This document shows, one piece after another, positions 53,131 through 61,639 of a DNA stretch of 64,000 nucleotides. The stretch is from contig NZ_KV812034.1 in the NCBI RefSeq assembly GCF_001813295.1, forward strand, positions 1 to 64,000, read 5' to 3'. The translations under genes were made by a program, and so were the position numbers. Origin of the DNA: Streptococcus sp. HMSC072G04 (lineage in GTDB: Bacteria; Bacillota; Bacilli; Lactobacillales; Streptococcaceae). The notes beneath the pieces were generated by a model. It was not told the origin of the DNA, ran no database searches, and was given only the letters and a program-made list of their open reading frames with translations. Within the stretch, counting starts at the first letter, position 1; the number at the start of each line of letters is the position of its first letter.

Positions 53131-54447
53131 TTATTCTTCTGCCGTTTGTTTATTTGGTAATACGAGCGATAAAAGAATCCCGATGACTACTGGAACCAAC
53201 CATGGAAGAGATTGAGCCGCAAATGGAAGCAAAGCAACCCCCTTTTCTACTAGTGAAATTTTAAAGGTACTTGCCAGAACACTTGCAAGAGAGACCAAGC
53301 TGGCCAAGAAAATAGTCAGTTGCATTCCTGGTTTTGAAAGAGCCACAAATTTATTCACTATCACAATCAATACAATGGTAATGGTGATTGGGTAAAGAAT
53401 CATCAAGACTGGCAATGAGAAAGCAATAATGGTATTCAAGCCAAGGTTGGCAATCGCAAAACCAATCATAGTGAAGACACTTGCATAGACCTTGTAAGAA
53501 ACCTTAGGGAAGGTGCTATGGAAGAATTCACTGGTAGAGACGATTAAACCAGCAGTTGTGGTAAAGCAAGTTACCGTCACCATTCCTGCTAGGAAAATCT
53601 GAGCAGTCGGACCAAAGATCGCTTTGGTCGCTTCTGATAATACATACACCCCTTTATTGGTATCAGATGCCATAACAGAAGCCGGAATTGGAAAATGATT
53701 CCCCAGATATCCTAAACCGATATACAGCACACTAAAACCAAGCGCTACGACAATCCCAACCAACCAAATGGTCTTGATGTATTCTTTCTTACTTGAAAAT
53801 CCAAGTTGATTCAGGGTAGTCACTGCGATCACACTAAAGGCAACAGAAGCCAAGGCATCCAAGGTATTGTAGCCCTCTAAAAATCCTTGCCCAAAGGCAG
53901 AAGCCTGATAGGCTTTGGTGGCCACCATTGGAGCATGTCCACTGTATTTTAAAGCTCCAAGAACGACCAAAATCAAAATGAGAATCGCAAAGATCGGGGT
54001 CAATATACGACCGATCCGATCTAGAATCTTAGATGGATTCAAAGCAATCAGAAAGGCTAACAAAAAGTAGACCAGGGTAAAAATGAAAAGTGCTAAACTG
54101 GCATTCATTCCACCTAATAAGGGGGCTATCCCCACTTCGAAAGATACCGTCGCCGTTCTTGGAATGGCAAAGAAAGGACCAATCGAAAGATAAAGAGCAA
54201 CTAAGTATACAATCACGAAAACAGGTGAAATCTTACGAGAAATCTCATGAATATAGCCTTTGGGATTGAGTGTCCCTATAATCAAGGTCACAATGGCAAT
54301 TCCCACTCCTGAAAGGACAAACCCAGCAATAGCTGGCCAAAATTGATTACCCGATAAAGCACCAAGAGCCGGTGGGAAAATCAGGTTTCCAGCACCAAAA
54401 AAAATACCAAACAGTAATAAACCTGTCAGGGAACCTTTTCGTAACAT
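53131..54447 (-). CDS. brnQ: Branched-chain amino acid carrier BrnQ
   Basis: 438-residue Na+- or H+-coupled carrier of the LIVCS family with about twelve TM helices; the start GLLLFGIFFGAGNLIFPPALG is the family hallmark. It imports Leu, Ile and Val. Single gene with good ribosome site (AAGGAG). It is co-directional with, but independent of, ccdA. Confidence 0.93.
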   Translation of the reverse strand: MLRKGSLTGLLLFGIFFGAGNLIFPPALGALSGNQFWPAIAGFVLSGVGIAIVTLIIGTLNPKGYIHEISRKISPVFVIVYLVALYLSIGPFFAIPRTATVSFEVGIAPLLGGMNASLALFIFTLVYFLLAFLIALNPSKILDRIGRILTPIFAILILILVVLGALKYSGHAPMVATKAYQASAFGQGFLEGYNTLDALASVAFSVIAVTTLNQLGFSSKKEYIKTIWLVGIVVALGFSVLYIGLGYLGNHFPIPASVMASDTNKGVYVLSEATKAIFGPTAQIFLAGMVTVTCFTTTAGLIVSTSEFFHSTFPKVSYKVYASVFTMIGFAIANLGLNTIIAFSLPVLMILYPITITIVLIVIVNKFVALSKPGMQLTIFLASLVSLASVLASTFKISLVEKGVALLPFAAQSLPWLVPVVIGILLSLVLPNKQTAEE

Positions 54448-54582
54448 ACGATCTCCTTAAAAAAACGATAATCTTAACTTTATCAAATTCATTTGAAGAA
54501 TGCAACTTATTTACATGAACAATCCGCTATTTCTATCAGTCATTATGATACAATGGATGTAAGATTTTACGAGGGGCAAAAC

Positions 54583-55611
54583 ATGTATCTATATCTATTC
54601 TGGTTATTTCTAGCTCTTATTTTTTTATTGTTCTTTATGAGTGATCGCAGAAGACTTTTCAATGCTTATCTCTTTTCGATAAACCTAGGACTTCTTCTAC
54701 TGATTTCTGCATTTTTACTAGTCGTTCGAACTGAGTTATGGTTCAATCAACAAATTGCAATGATTGTCTTTGTAGTGATTTCCATCCTCGTTTTTCTCAG
54801 CATTATTTTCTCATCTATCTTTCTTCTTTTTAACGGCCGTCAAATGATGCTTTTTGAAGGAAAAAGACTGGCCAACCTCCTCTCTCTGCTTTATGGACTG
54901 TTTATTATCGGAGCTTTGGCACTACATTTTCTACCCTATTTCCCAGGGAATGACATCCTCATTTATCTGACTGACTTCGCCCTGTTTTACATGACCTTTC
55001 TCTACCTCTCTTATGTATCCTATGGGACTTTTTGCAATCTCTTTCCAGTTCGCAAAGAGCCAGACGCCATCATCATCCTTGGCTCAGGTTTGATCGGAGA
55101 CAAGGTTCCCCCACTCTTGGCCCAGCGTCTTGAAAAGGGAAAGGCCATCTATGAGAAGTTCGAGGGACGACCAAAGCTGATTGTTTCTGGTGGTCAAGGG
55201 TCAGATGAGCTGATCGCTGAGGCGGAAGCTATGGCCAGATACTTGATGGAACATGGGGTGCCAGAAGACGCCATTCTCATCGAGAATCGCTCTCGTACTA
55301 CTTTTGAAAACCTGACCTTTAGCAAGCGTATCCTTGAAGAAGAGGGGCTTGGCAAGAGAGTCCTTGTGGTGACTAATTCTTTTCACGCGCTCCGTGCAGG
55401 TGTCTTTATGAGACGATTGAAAATACCTGGTCGAAGTATCGGTTCAAGAACAGCTTTTTACTATCTCCCATCCGCTTGGATTCGAGAAACCGTCGGCTTG
55501 GTTTCACTCTATTGGAAATGGCATGTTGCCTTCCTAGCTCTTCTGTTTCTACCTTGGTTCTTTACACAAATCATGAAACTGATTGAGTTCTTCATTCAAC
55601 ATCTAAACTAA
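54583..55611 (+). CDS. YdcF family (DUF218) membrane protein
   Basis: 342 residues. About five hydrophobic helices come first, then a DUF218 domain with PDAIIILGSGL, KLIVSGGQGSDE, EAEAMARYLMEHGV and ENRSRTTFENL, the fold of ElyC/SanA/YdcF proteins, and a last TM helix. ATG 54583 has GAGGGG upstream; the frame is open 30 codons earlier without a ribosome site. The family is linked to envelope and vancomycin-related phenotypes; the activity is unknown. Confidence 0.85.
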   Translation: MYLYLFWLFLALIFLLFFMSDRRRLFNAYLFSINLGLLLLISAFLLVVRTELWFNQQIAMIVFVVISILVFLSIIFSSIFLLFNGRQMMLFEGKRLANLLSLLYGLFIIGALALHFLPYFPGNDILIYLTDFALFYMTFLYLSYVSYGTFCNLFPVRKEPDAIIILGSGLIGDKVPPLLAQRLEKGKAIYEKFEGRPKLIVSGGQGSDELIAEAEAMARYLMEHGVPEDAILIENRSRTTFENLTFSKRILEEEGLGKRVLVVTNSFHALRAGVFMRRLKIPGRSIGSRTAFYYLPSAWIRETVGLVSLYWKWHVAFLALLFLPWFFTQIMKLIEFFIQHLN

Positions 55612-55612
55612 A

Positions 55613-55787
55613 GAGAGTGGGACAGAAATCGGTAATTCGTTAGAATTCGATTTCGTCGTCCCACCTCCGCACAGTTGAGTAGGGCTGTAAAAGCTGATGA
55701 AATCAGCGTAGTAGAGCCCACTCAACCACTGCGTCTTGCTCGACAATCCAAAAATAATTGAGAGGCTAGGACTTTTGTCCCAGCCTC
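55613..55787. repeat. 175-bp structured intergenic repeat, copy A
   Basis: Starts GAGAGTGGGACAGAAATCGG and ends GTCCCAGCCTC. It contains three hairpins: a strong one with arms near GTGGGAC/GTCCCAC, a central one with GTTGAGT..GGGCT arms, and a terminal GAGGCT..AGCCTC hairpin. It is about 98% identical to copy B in opposite orientation. It lies between the convergent YdcF and GNAT genes. Apparent ORFs in it are not genes. Confidence 0.9.
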
Positions 55788-55795
55788 CTTCTTGT

Positions 55796-56350
55796 CTAGT
55801 GATCACTAAAGCGTCTATATTTAATGCGGAAATCGAAATAATTTTCTTCCTGCAGTTTACGGAAAATATCGCGATAAGCCTCTTCGTCAAAGTGATCACC
55901 CCGATAGAGAATTTCAAAGCTCAGTCCTTCGTATTCTAAAAAGGCATTGGCAGTTTTAAATCCATTTCGCTTATAGAAATCCATCCGAGACTGACGTTGC
56001 TCTAGATTGTCACATTCTTCATCTAAACGTTCCACTTCAAGAATCATGGTTCTTTGGTAAAATTCTACCAATTTTTCAATAATTTCTTGACCATAACCGT
56101 GGCTACGTAGGTGGGGCATAATGGCAAAGAAGCTAACATAAAAAACTTTCTGATTATAGATAGAAAAAGCAAATCCTACAAATTCTTCTTCGTTATAAAA
56201 AGCAAAAAAATTAGCATCGTCATTGTCCGTATAACGCAGGTATTCCGACAAAGGAACTCGCTCTTCTTCTGGAAATGCCTCGATATTCAGCCTCTCGACC
56301 TTGTCCAGATCTGGGAACGTTTCCGTGATTAATTGACTGGTTAAGCTCAT
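55796..56350 (-). CDS. GNAT family N-acetyltransferase
   Basis: 184 residues. The acetyl-CoA loop reads AIMPHLRSHGYGQEI and the last GNAT strand MDFYKRNGFKT. ATG 56350 follows AAGGAGG; the frame is open 17 codons further but runs through the promoter region. Substrate unknown. Single gene, divergent from the MATE gene. Confidence 0.85.
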   Translation of the reverse strand: MSLTSQLITETFPDLDKVERLNIEAFPEEERVPLSEYLRYTDNDDANFFAFYNEEEFVGFAFSIYNQKVFYVSFFAIMPHLRSHGYGQEIIEKLVEFYQRTMILEVERLDEECDNLEQRQSRMDFYKRNGFKTANAFLEYEGLSFEILYRGDHFDEEAYRDIFRKLQEENYFDFRIKYRRFSDH

Positions 56351-56411
56351 AAAAGCCTCCTTTTCTGCCCTGATTATACCAAAAAATGTAAGGGCCTTCA
56401 ACTATCGACGC

Positions 56412-56440
56412 TTGTCGCTGGTTCCTGAAGTTGGTATAAT
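56412..56440 (+). promoter_or_regulatory. Promoter of the second MATE gene
   Basis: TTGTCG (56412-56417), 17-bp spacer, TATAAT (56435-56440) preceded by TG-G. The ATG begins seven bases after the -10, where transcription should start, so the mRNA is probably leaderless. Confidence 0.7.
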
Positions 56441-56446
56441 GGCACT

Positions 56447-57790
56447 ATGAAAAGAATTCAACGTGTGGACCTCATAGATGGTCCTATTTTACCTGCTCTT
56501 TTGAGTTTCGCCTTTCCTATTCTTTTGTCCAATATCTTTCAACAACTCTACAATACCTCGGATGTTATGATTGTTGGGCGTTTTTTAGGTCAAAAATCAT
56601 TGGCTGCCGTTGGAGCAACCTCTGCTATATTTGATTTGATCGTTGGATTTGCTGTCGGTGTTGGCAATGGGATGGGGATTATTATCGCGAGAAATTATGG
56701 AGCCAAAAACGAAGATCAATTACGAAAATCAGTTGCCGCAACTGTTATTATTGGTGGCATCCTCAGTCTCTTCATGATCTTCATTGGCGCTGTCGGACTT
56801 TATCCCCTGCTCCAGTTTTTAGGGACCCCATCAGCAATTGTGTCTCAGTCTTATCTCTATATCTCCACTATTGTCAATGGTGTGGCTGTGACCTTTGCCT
56901 ATAATCTTTGCGCTGGACTTCTTAGAGCGGTTGGCGATAGCTTAGCGGCACTCTACTTCCTGATTATTGCTGCCATTCTCAATATTCTTCTCGATCTATA
57001 TTTTATTACCCAACTCCATCTCGGAGTCCAATCCGCTGGAATTGCGACCATTATTGCCCAGGGTATTTCGGCCCTTCTTTGTCTTCTCTATATTCGTAAG
57101 AAGGTCCCTTTTCTGCTCCCGCATCGCAAGGATTTTGTTTGGGAAAAGGAGCTTTATCAGGATCTGCTAAGTCAGGGCCTTGCCATGGGCCTCATGACTT
57201 CCATCGTTTCGATTGGAACGGTTATCCTCCAATCCGCTATTAATCAGCTTGGAACAACCATTATCAGTGCACAGGTCGCAGCCCGTCGTATCATGTCCTT
57301 TGCCGTTTTACCGATTACAGCTATCGCCTCAAGTATCACAACCTTTATCTCGCAGAATTTTGGCGCAGAGCAATTCCAGCGGATCAAAAAAGGCGTTACC
57401 ATTGCCAACCTTCTTTCTTGGGTTTGGTCTGTCTTGGTTGCTGCTCTTCTATTCTTCACAAGTCCGTCTTTAACCAGCTTTATTTCCGGCTCGACAAATC
57501 CTGATCTCATTGCAAATGCCAGTCTTTATCTCCAGATCAGCTCTTGCTTTTATCCTATTTTGGCGAGTCTCATCATCCTGAGAAATGCCCTACAGGGAAT
57601 GGGTAAAAAATTAACCCCACTCACATCCAGTTTTATTGAATTGTTTGGAAAAATTTTCTTCGTTCTGTGGATTATTCCTCACACCGGCTACATGGGGGTC
57701 ATTCTCTGCGAACCCCTTATCTGGATTCCCATGACCCTACAGCTCATCATAATCTATCGAAAAATCAGGTACCAACTCCTTACTGAATAA
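56447..57790 (+). CDS. MATE family efflux transporter
   Basis: 447 residues, twelve hydrophobic segments in two halves; IDGPILPALLSFAFPILLSNIFQQLYNTSDVMIVGRFLG-type N-terminus is the DinF/NorM subgroup of streptococci. The start is firm: the ATG follows a strong promoter at seven bases and there is no Shine-Dalgarno. Not closely related to the MATE protein encoded at 28973. Substrate unknown; Na+- or H+-driven drug or metabolite export is expected. Confidence 0.9.
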   Translation: MKRIQRVDLIDGPILPALLSFAFPILLSNIFQQLYNTSDVMIVGRFLGQKSLAAVGATSAIFDLIVGFAVGVGNGMGIIIARNYGAKNEDQLRKSVAATVIIGGILSLFMIFIGAVGLYPLLQFLGTPSAIVSQSYLYISTIVNGVAVTFAYNLCAGLLRAVGDSLAALYFLIIAAILNILLDLYFITQLHLGVQSAGIATIIAQGISALLCLLYIRKKVPFLLPHRKDFVWEKELYQDLLSQGLAMGLMTSIVSIGTVILQSAINQLGTTIISAQVAARRIMSFAVLPITAIASSITTFISQNFGAEQFQRIKKGVTIANLLSWVWSVLVAALLFFTSPSLTSFISGSTNPDLIANASLYLQISSCFYPILASLIILRNALQGMGKKLTPLTSSFIELFGKIFFVLWIIPHTGYMGVILCEPLIWIPMTLQLIIIYRKIRYQLLTE

Positions 57791-57808
57791 TGATTGATTA
57801 ACAAGACC

Positions 57809-57845
57809 AAAACAACTTCTGCTCATTTGAACAGAAGTTGTTTTT
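57809..57845. terminator. Bidirectional terminator between the MATE gene and fhs
   Basis: Perfect 13-bp stem (57809-57821 with 57832-57844), 10-base loop; it starts with four As and ends in five Ts. Confidence 0.9.
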
Positions 57846-57858
57846 AGATATCTAGCTA

Positions 57859-59529
57859 TTAGAACAAACCGATGGCTGTTCCATCAGCAGCCACATCCAT
57901 ATTTAAAGCAGCTGGACGTTTTGGTAAACCAGGCATGGTCATGACATCCCCAGTCAAAGCGACAATAAAGCCTGCTCCCAATTTTGGAACCACTTCACGG
58001 ATAGTGATTTCAAAGTTTTCAGGAGCTCCCAAGGCATTTGGATTATCAGAGAAGCTATATTGTGTTTTGGCCATACAGATTGGCAACTTATCCCAACCAT
58101 TTTTCACGATTTGGGCAATTTGTGTCTTAGCTTTCTTCTCAAAATTCACCTTCGTACCGCGATAAATTTCTGTAACAATCTTTTCAATTTTTTCTTCAAC
58201 AGAAAGGTTATTATCATACAAGCGTGTGTAGTTAGCTGGACTTGTTTCGATGGTTTTAACCAAGGTTTCAGCAAGTTCAACTCCACCGTCAGCACCATTC
58301 GCCCATACACTCGCAAGCTCAACTGGCACCTCAATTTCAGCACACAATTCTTTCAAAGCAGCAATTTCTGCTTCTGTATCAGTGATAAATTCATTGATGG
58401 CAACCACTGCAGGAATGCCAAACTTACGGATATTTTCAACGTGACGTTTCAAGTTGGCAAAACCAGCACGAACAGCTTCTACATTCTCTTCAGTCAAAGC
58501 ATCCTTGGTCACTCCACCGTTCATCTTAAGAGCACGGAGAGTCGCTACGATCACAACCGCATCTGGTGAAGTTGGCAAGTTTGGCGTTTTAATATCGAGG
58601 AATTTTTCAGCACCGAGGTCAGCCCCAAAACCAGCTTCTGTAATCGTATAGTCGGCTAAATGAAGAGCTGTCGTCGTTGCTAACACAGAGTTACATCCAT
58701 GGGCGATATTGGCAAATGGACCACCGTGAACAAAGGCAGGTGTACCATAGATGGTTTGAACCAAGTTTGGCTTAATCGCATCTTTGAGGATCAAGGCAAG
58801 AGCCCCTTCTACTTCTAAATCACGGACATAAACTGGACTACGATCATAGCGGTAACCAATAACAATGTTGGCCAAACGACGTTTCAAATCTTCAATATCT
58901 GTCGCCAAGCAAAGGATGGCCATGATCTCAGAAGCAACGGTAATATCAAATCCGTCTTCACGAGGAATCCCATTGAGCGGTCCACCGAGACCAACCGATA
59001 CGTGTCGCAAAGCACGGTCATTCAAGTCCACTACCCGTTTCCAGATAATCCGACGTTGGTCTATTCCAAGCTCATTTCCTTGGTGCAAATGATTATCAAT
59101 CAATGCTGAGAGGGCATTATTAGCCGTTGTGATCGCATGCATATCCCCTGTGAAATGAAGGTTGATGTCTTCCATCGGTAGAACTTGGGCATAGCCACCA
59201 CCAGCAGCACCACCTTTAATCCCCATAACTGGACCTAAAGAAGGTTCGCGAATGGCAATCATGGTTTTTTTACCGATTTTATTCAAAGCATCTGCTAAAC
59301 CAATGGTGATGGTTGATTTCCCTTCTCCAGCTGGAGTTGGGTTGATCGCAGTGACTAAGATAAGTTTTCCTACTGGATTTTTCTCAACTTCACGAATCTT
59401 ATCAAAGCTCAATTTTGCCTTGTATTTTCCATACAATTCAAGATCATCGTCAACCAAACCAATTTTCTTAACAACGTCCACAATCGGTTGGAGTTCAATG
59501 CTTTGAGCAATTTCGATATCTGTTTTCAT
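57859..59529 (-). CDS. fhs: Formate-tetrahydrofolate ligase
   Basis: 556-residue ATP-dependent enzyme that makes 10-formyl-THF from formate for purine synthesis. P-loop [10 protein letters not shown] near residue 60, then [14 protein letters not shown] and [16 protein letters not shown] 59529 has AGGAG upstream and gives the usual length; the frame runs 19 codons further through the promoter. A PurR-type box lies upstream at the same distance from the -10 as in guaC. Confidence 0.97.
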   Translation of the reverse strand: MKTDIEIAQSIELQPIVDVVKKIGLVDDDLELYGKYKAKLSFDKIREVEKNPVGKLILVTAINPTPAGEGKSTITIGLADALNKIGKKTMIAIREPSLGPVMGIKGGAAGGGYAQVLPMEDINLHFTGDMHAITTANNALSALIDNHLHQGNELGIDQRRIIWKRVVDLNDRALRHVSVGLGGPLNGIPREDGFDITVASEIMAILCLATDIEDLKRRLANIVIGYRYDRSPVYVRDLEVEGALALILKDAIKPNLVQTIYGTPAFVHGGPFANIAHGCNSVLATTTALHLADYTITEAGFGADLGAEKFLDIKTPNLPTSPDAVVIVATLRALKMNGGVTKDALTEENVEAVRAGFANLKRHVENIRKFGIPAVVAINEFITDTEAEIAALKELCAEIEVPVELASVWANGADGGVELAETLVKTIETSPANYTRLYDNNLSVEEKIEKIVTEIYRGTKVNFEKKAKTQIAQIVKNGWDKLPICMAKTQYSFSDNPNALGAPENFEITIREVVPKLGAGFIVALTGDVMTMPGLPKRPAALNMDVAADGTAIGLF

Positions 59530-59557
59530 AAGGGACTCCTTTATATTTGATAGATCT

Positions 59558-59563
59558 ATTATA
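59558..59563 (-). promoter_or_regulatory. -10 of fhs
   Basis: TATAAT on the minus strand; no clear -35. A TTCGCGAA palindrome lies just upstream (59571-59578). Confidence 0.5.
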
Positions 59564-59608
59564 CCTAAAATTCGCGAAAATAACATGGTTTTTCCACCTT
59601 TTGAATCG

Positions 59609-59621
59609 AACGTTCGTTTTT
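59609..59621 (-). promoter_or_regulatory. PurR-type box upstream of fhs
   Basis: Minus strand AAAAACGAACGTT matches AWWWCCGAACWWT at 11 of 13 bases and is the core of the palindrome CGAACGTTCG (59607-59616). Its distance to the -10 is 45 bp, as at guaC. Confidence 0.5.
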
Positions 59622-59669
59622 TATCTAAATTTTATGGCTATACATAGTTAATCCTAATAGCTTCAGAAC

Positions 59670-59698
59670 TTTACTTACGTATCTTTTTTGTGTAAAAT
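59670..59698 (+). promoter_or_regulatory. Promoter of coaB-coaC-S component
   Basis: TTTACT (59670-59675), 17-bp spacer, TAAAAT (59693-59698). The coaB ATG begins seven bases after the -10, with no Shine-Dalgarno, suggesting a leaderless mRNA. Confidence 0.6.
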
Positions 59699-59704
59699 AA
59701 GCAT

Positions 59705-60382
59705 ATGCATATTTTAATTACATCAGGTGGGACGAGCGAAGCCATTGATAGTGTTCGTTCGATCACCAATCATTCCACCGGGAGCCTAGGGAAAATCCTT
59801 GCAGAAATGGCTCTTGCAAAGGGACATCAGGTGACCTTGATCACAACGCCTACCGCGCTTAAACCCGATCCTCACCCACAGCTTCGACTTCTATTGATCC
59901 AGAATGTCGAAGAACTTCTCACACAAATGAAAACGGAAGTCCCTCAACATCAGGTTTTGATTCACGCTATGGCAGTCTCAGACTACACACCTGTTTACAT
60001 GACCGGCCTTGATGAAGTTGAGAAAGCTCAAGACCTTCATAGCTTTATCCATCGTGAAAATCAGGAAGCGAAAATTTCTTCCAAAGAAGAATACCAAGTA
60101 CTCTTTCTAAAAAAAAATCCGAAGATTATCTCGCTCGTCAAAGAATGGAACCCTGCCATTCAACTGATCGGCTTTAAGCTATTAGTCGACGTTTCTTCTG
60201 CAGAGTTGATCCAAGTAGCGCGTGAAAGCCTCGTTAAAAATCATGCCAGCATGATCGTTGCCAACGATCTGACCAAGATTCAGAACGGTCAGCATCAAGC
60301 CTATCTAGTGACAGATGATCAGGTCCTAGAAGCTTCTACGAAAGCAGAAATCGCAGAGGCTATCCTACGTTATATCAAATAA
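59705..60382 (+). CDS. coaB: Phosphopantothenate-cysteine ligase
   Basis: Joins 4'-phosphopantothenate and cysteine, the second step of coenzyme A synthesis. 225 residues, monofunctional as in other streptococci, starting ILITSGGTSEAIDSVRSITN with the nucleotide-binding loop and STGSLGK. FKLLVD (near 160) and VANDLTKI follow. Ten bases separate it from coaC. Confidence 0.95.
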   Translation: MHILITSGGTSEAIDSVRSITNHSTGSLGKILAEMALAKGHQVTLITTPTALKPDPHPQLRLLLIQNVEELLTQMKTEVPQHQVLIHAMAVSDYTPVYMTGLDEVEKAQDLHSFIHRENQEAKISSKEEYQVLFLKKNPKIISLVKEWNPAIQLIGFKLLVDVSSAELIQVARESLVKNHASMIVANDLTKIQNGQHQAYLVTDDQVLEASTKAEIAEAILRYIK

Positions 60383-60392
60383 AAAGGAACAT

Positions 60393-60932
60393 ATGACACA
60401 CATTACTTTAGCGGTTACCGGTAGTATTTCCGCCTATAAAGCTGCTGATATTACTAGCCAACTAACCAAATTGGGATTTGAAGTGAAGGTCCTCATGACT
60501 CCTTCAGCCCAAAAATTTATCACCCCTTTAACCTTGCAAGTTCTTTCAAAAAATCAAGTGGGGCTTGATGTTATGATTGAAGACGATCCACAGCGGATCG
60601 AGCACATCGACATTGGGAAAGAAACTGACCTCTTTCTTGTAGCGCCGGCCAGTGCCAATACCATTGCTAAATTGGCTATGGGACTGGCAGATAATATGGT
60701 CACAAGCACAGCTCTAGCCTTGCCTCAAAGGACTAAAAAATTACTGGCCCCTGCTATGAATACAAAAATGTTAGAACATCCCGCTACCCAACGAAATCTA
60801 AAACTCTTACAAGACTATGGTTACCAGATGATCCAACCTCGTGATGCTGTTCTTGCTTGTGGGGACAAAGGTGCTGGAGCTCTAGCGCCTGTAGAAACTA
60901 TTGTAGAAACTGTTAAGGAGAATTGTTTATGA
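60393..60932 (+). CDS. coaC: Phosphopantothenoylcysteine decarboxylase
   Basis: FMN enzyme of the third CoA step. 179 residues with AVTGSISAYKAAD (FMN loop), the active His in IEHIDIG, PASANTIAKLAMGLADN, PAMNTKM and the catalytic Cys in LACGDKGAG. Its stop overlaps the next start (ATGA). Confidence 0.96.
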   Translation: MTHITLAVTGSISAYKAADITSQLTKLGFEVKVLMTPSAQKFITPLTLQVLSKNQVGLDVMIEDDPQRIEHIDIGKETDLFLVAPASANTIAKLAMGLADNMVTSTALALPQRTKKLLAPAMNTKMLEHPATQRNLKLLQDYGYQMIQPRDAVLACGDKGAGALAPVETIVETVKENCL

Positions 60933-61489
60933 GAAAATCATCTTCTATTTCACGAATTGCCATCTTTTTTGCGGTGATGATCACCATTCACTTTGTGACG
61001 TCCTTCATTCTGCAATTTGTTCCATCAGGTATTCAACCGACCTTGGTTCATATTCCTGTCGTGATCGCCTCTATCATATACGGTCCACGGATTGGAGCTA
61101 TCTTAGGACTCCTCATGGGACTCTTTAGCCTTACTATGAATACCCTGGTTATAACACCCGCCAGCTATCTCTTTAGTCCCTTTGTCCCTCACGGGAATCT
61201 CTACTCCCTTATCATTGCCATAGTCCCTCGGATTCTCATCGGGGTAACCCCTTATTTTGTCTATCGTTGGATTCGCAATCGTACTGGACTTGTGATCGCT
61301 GGAATTGTCGGCTCTATGACCAATACTGTTTTCGTTCTAAGTGGGATTTATTTCTTCTTTGGAAATAGCTTCGGTGGTGGGATTCAACATTTCCTAGCCT
61401 TGATTGTATCTACCAACTCTCTCATCGAAGTCATTGCGACAGTACTCATTACCAGTGCAGTCGTTCCATCTCTTGAAAAATTAAAATAA
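60929..61489 (+). CDS. ECF transporter S component, probably for pantothenate
   Basis: 186 residues with five or six TM helices; HIPVVIASIIYGPRIGAILGLLMG is the S-component signature that binds the vitamin and contacts EcfT. It is coupled to coaC by an ATGA overlap with AAGGAG upstream, so the substrate is most likely pantothenate or a CoA precursor. No energising EcfA/T genes are next to it; group II S components share a distant ECF module. Confidence 0.88.
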   Translation: MRKSSSISRIAIFFAVMITIHFVTSFILQFVPSGIQPTLVHIPVVIASIIYGPRIGAILGLLMGLFSLTMNTLVITPASYLFSPFVPHGNLYSLIIAIVPRILIGVTPYFVYRWIRNRTGLVIAGIVGSMTNTVFVLSGIYFFFGNSFGGGIQHFLALIVSTNSLIEVIATVLITSAVVPSLEKLK

Positions 61490-61494
61490 CCTTC

Positions 61495-61526
61495 AAAGCC
61501 AAGACCAATTTATCTTGGCTTTTTTT
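61495..61526 (+). terminator. Terminator of the coaB operon
   Basis: Ten-base-pair stem (61495-61504 with 61513-61522), loop of eight, seven Ts. Confidence 0.9.
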
Positions 61527-61575
61527 GATGGTGAATTAACTCTATTTTTTTGAAAAGATTTACAATTATCGCTAG

Positions 61576-61614
61576 AATTTTCTGAAAAAATTTGCTACAA
61601 TGTAAGCGATTAAA
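61576..61614 (+). promoter_or_regulatory. pgcA promoter region with cre-like and CodY-like sites
   Basis: The -10 is TACAAT (61596-61601). A cre-like site TGTAAGCGATTAAA (61601-61614, 13 of 14) covers the transcription start. A CodY-like sequence AATTTTCTGAAAAAA (61576-61590, 13 of 15) covers the spacer and -35. No good -35 is seen. Confidence 0.4.
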
Positions 61615-61639
61615 TTATAAGCAAAAAGGAGACGCTTGC

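Noticed and set aside
55603-55917. Minus-strand frame of 104 codons across the repeat near 55.6 kb
   Set aside because: It is a translation of the 175-bp structured repeat (copy A) read into the GNAT gene; no ribosome site, and the same false frame appears in copy B.
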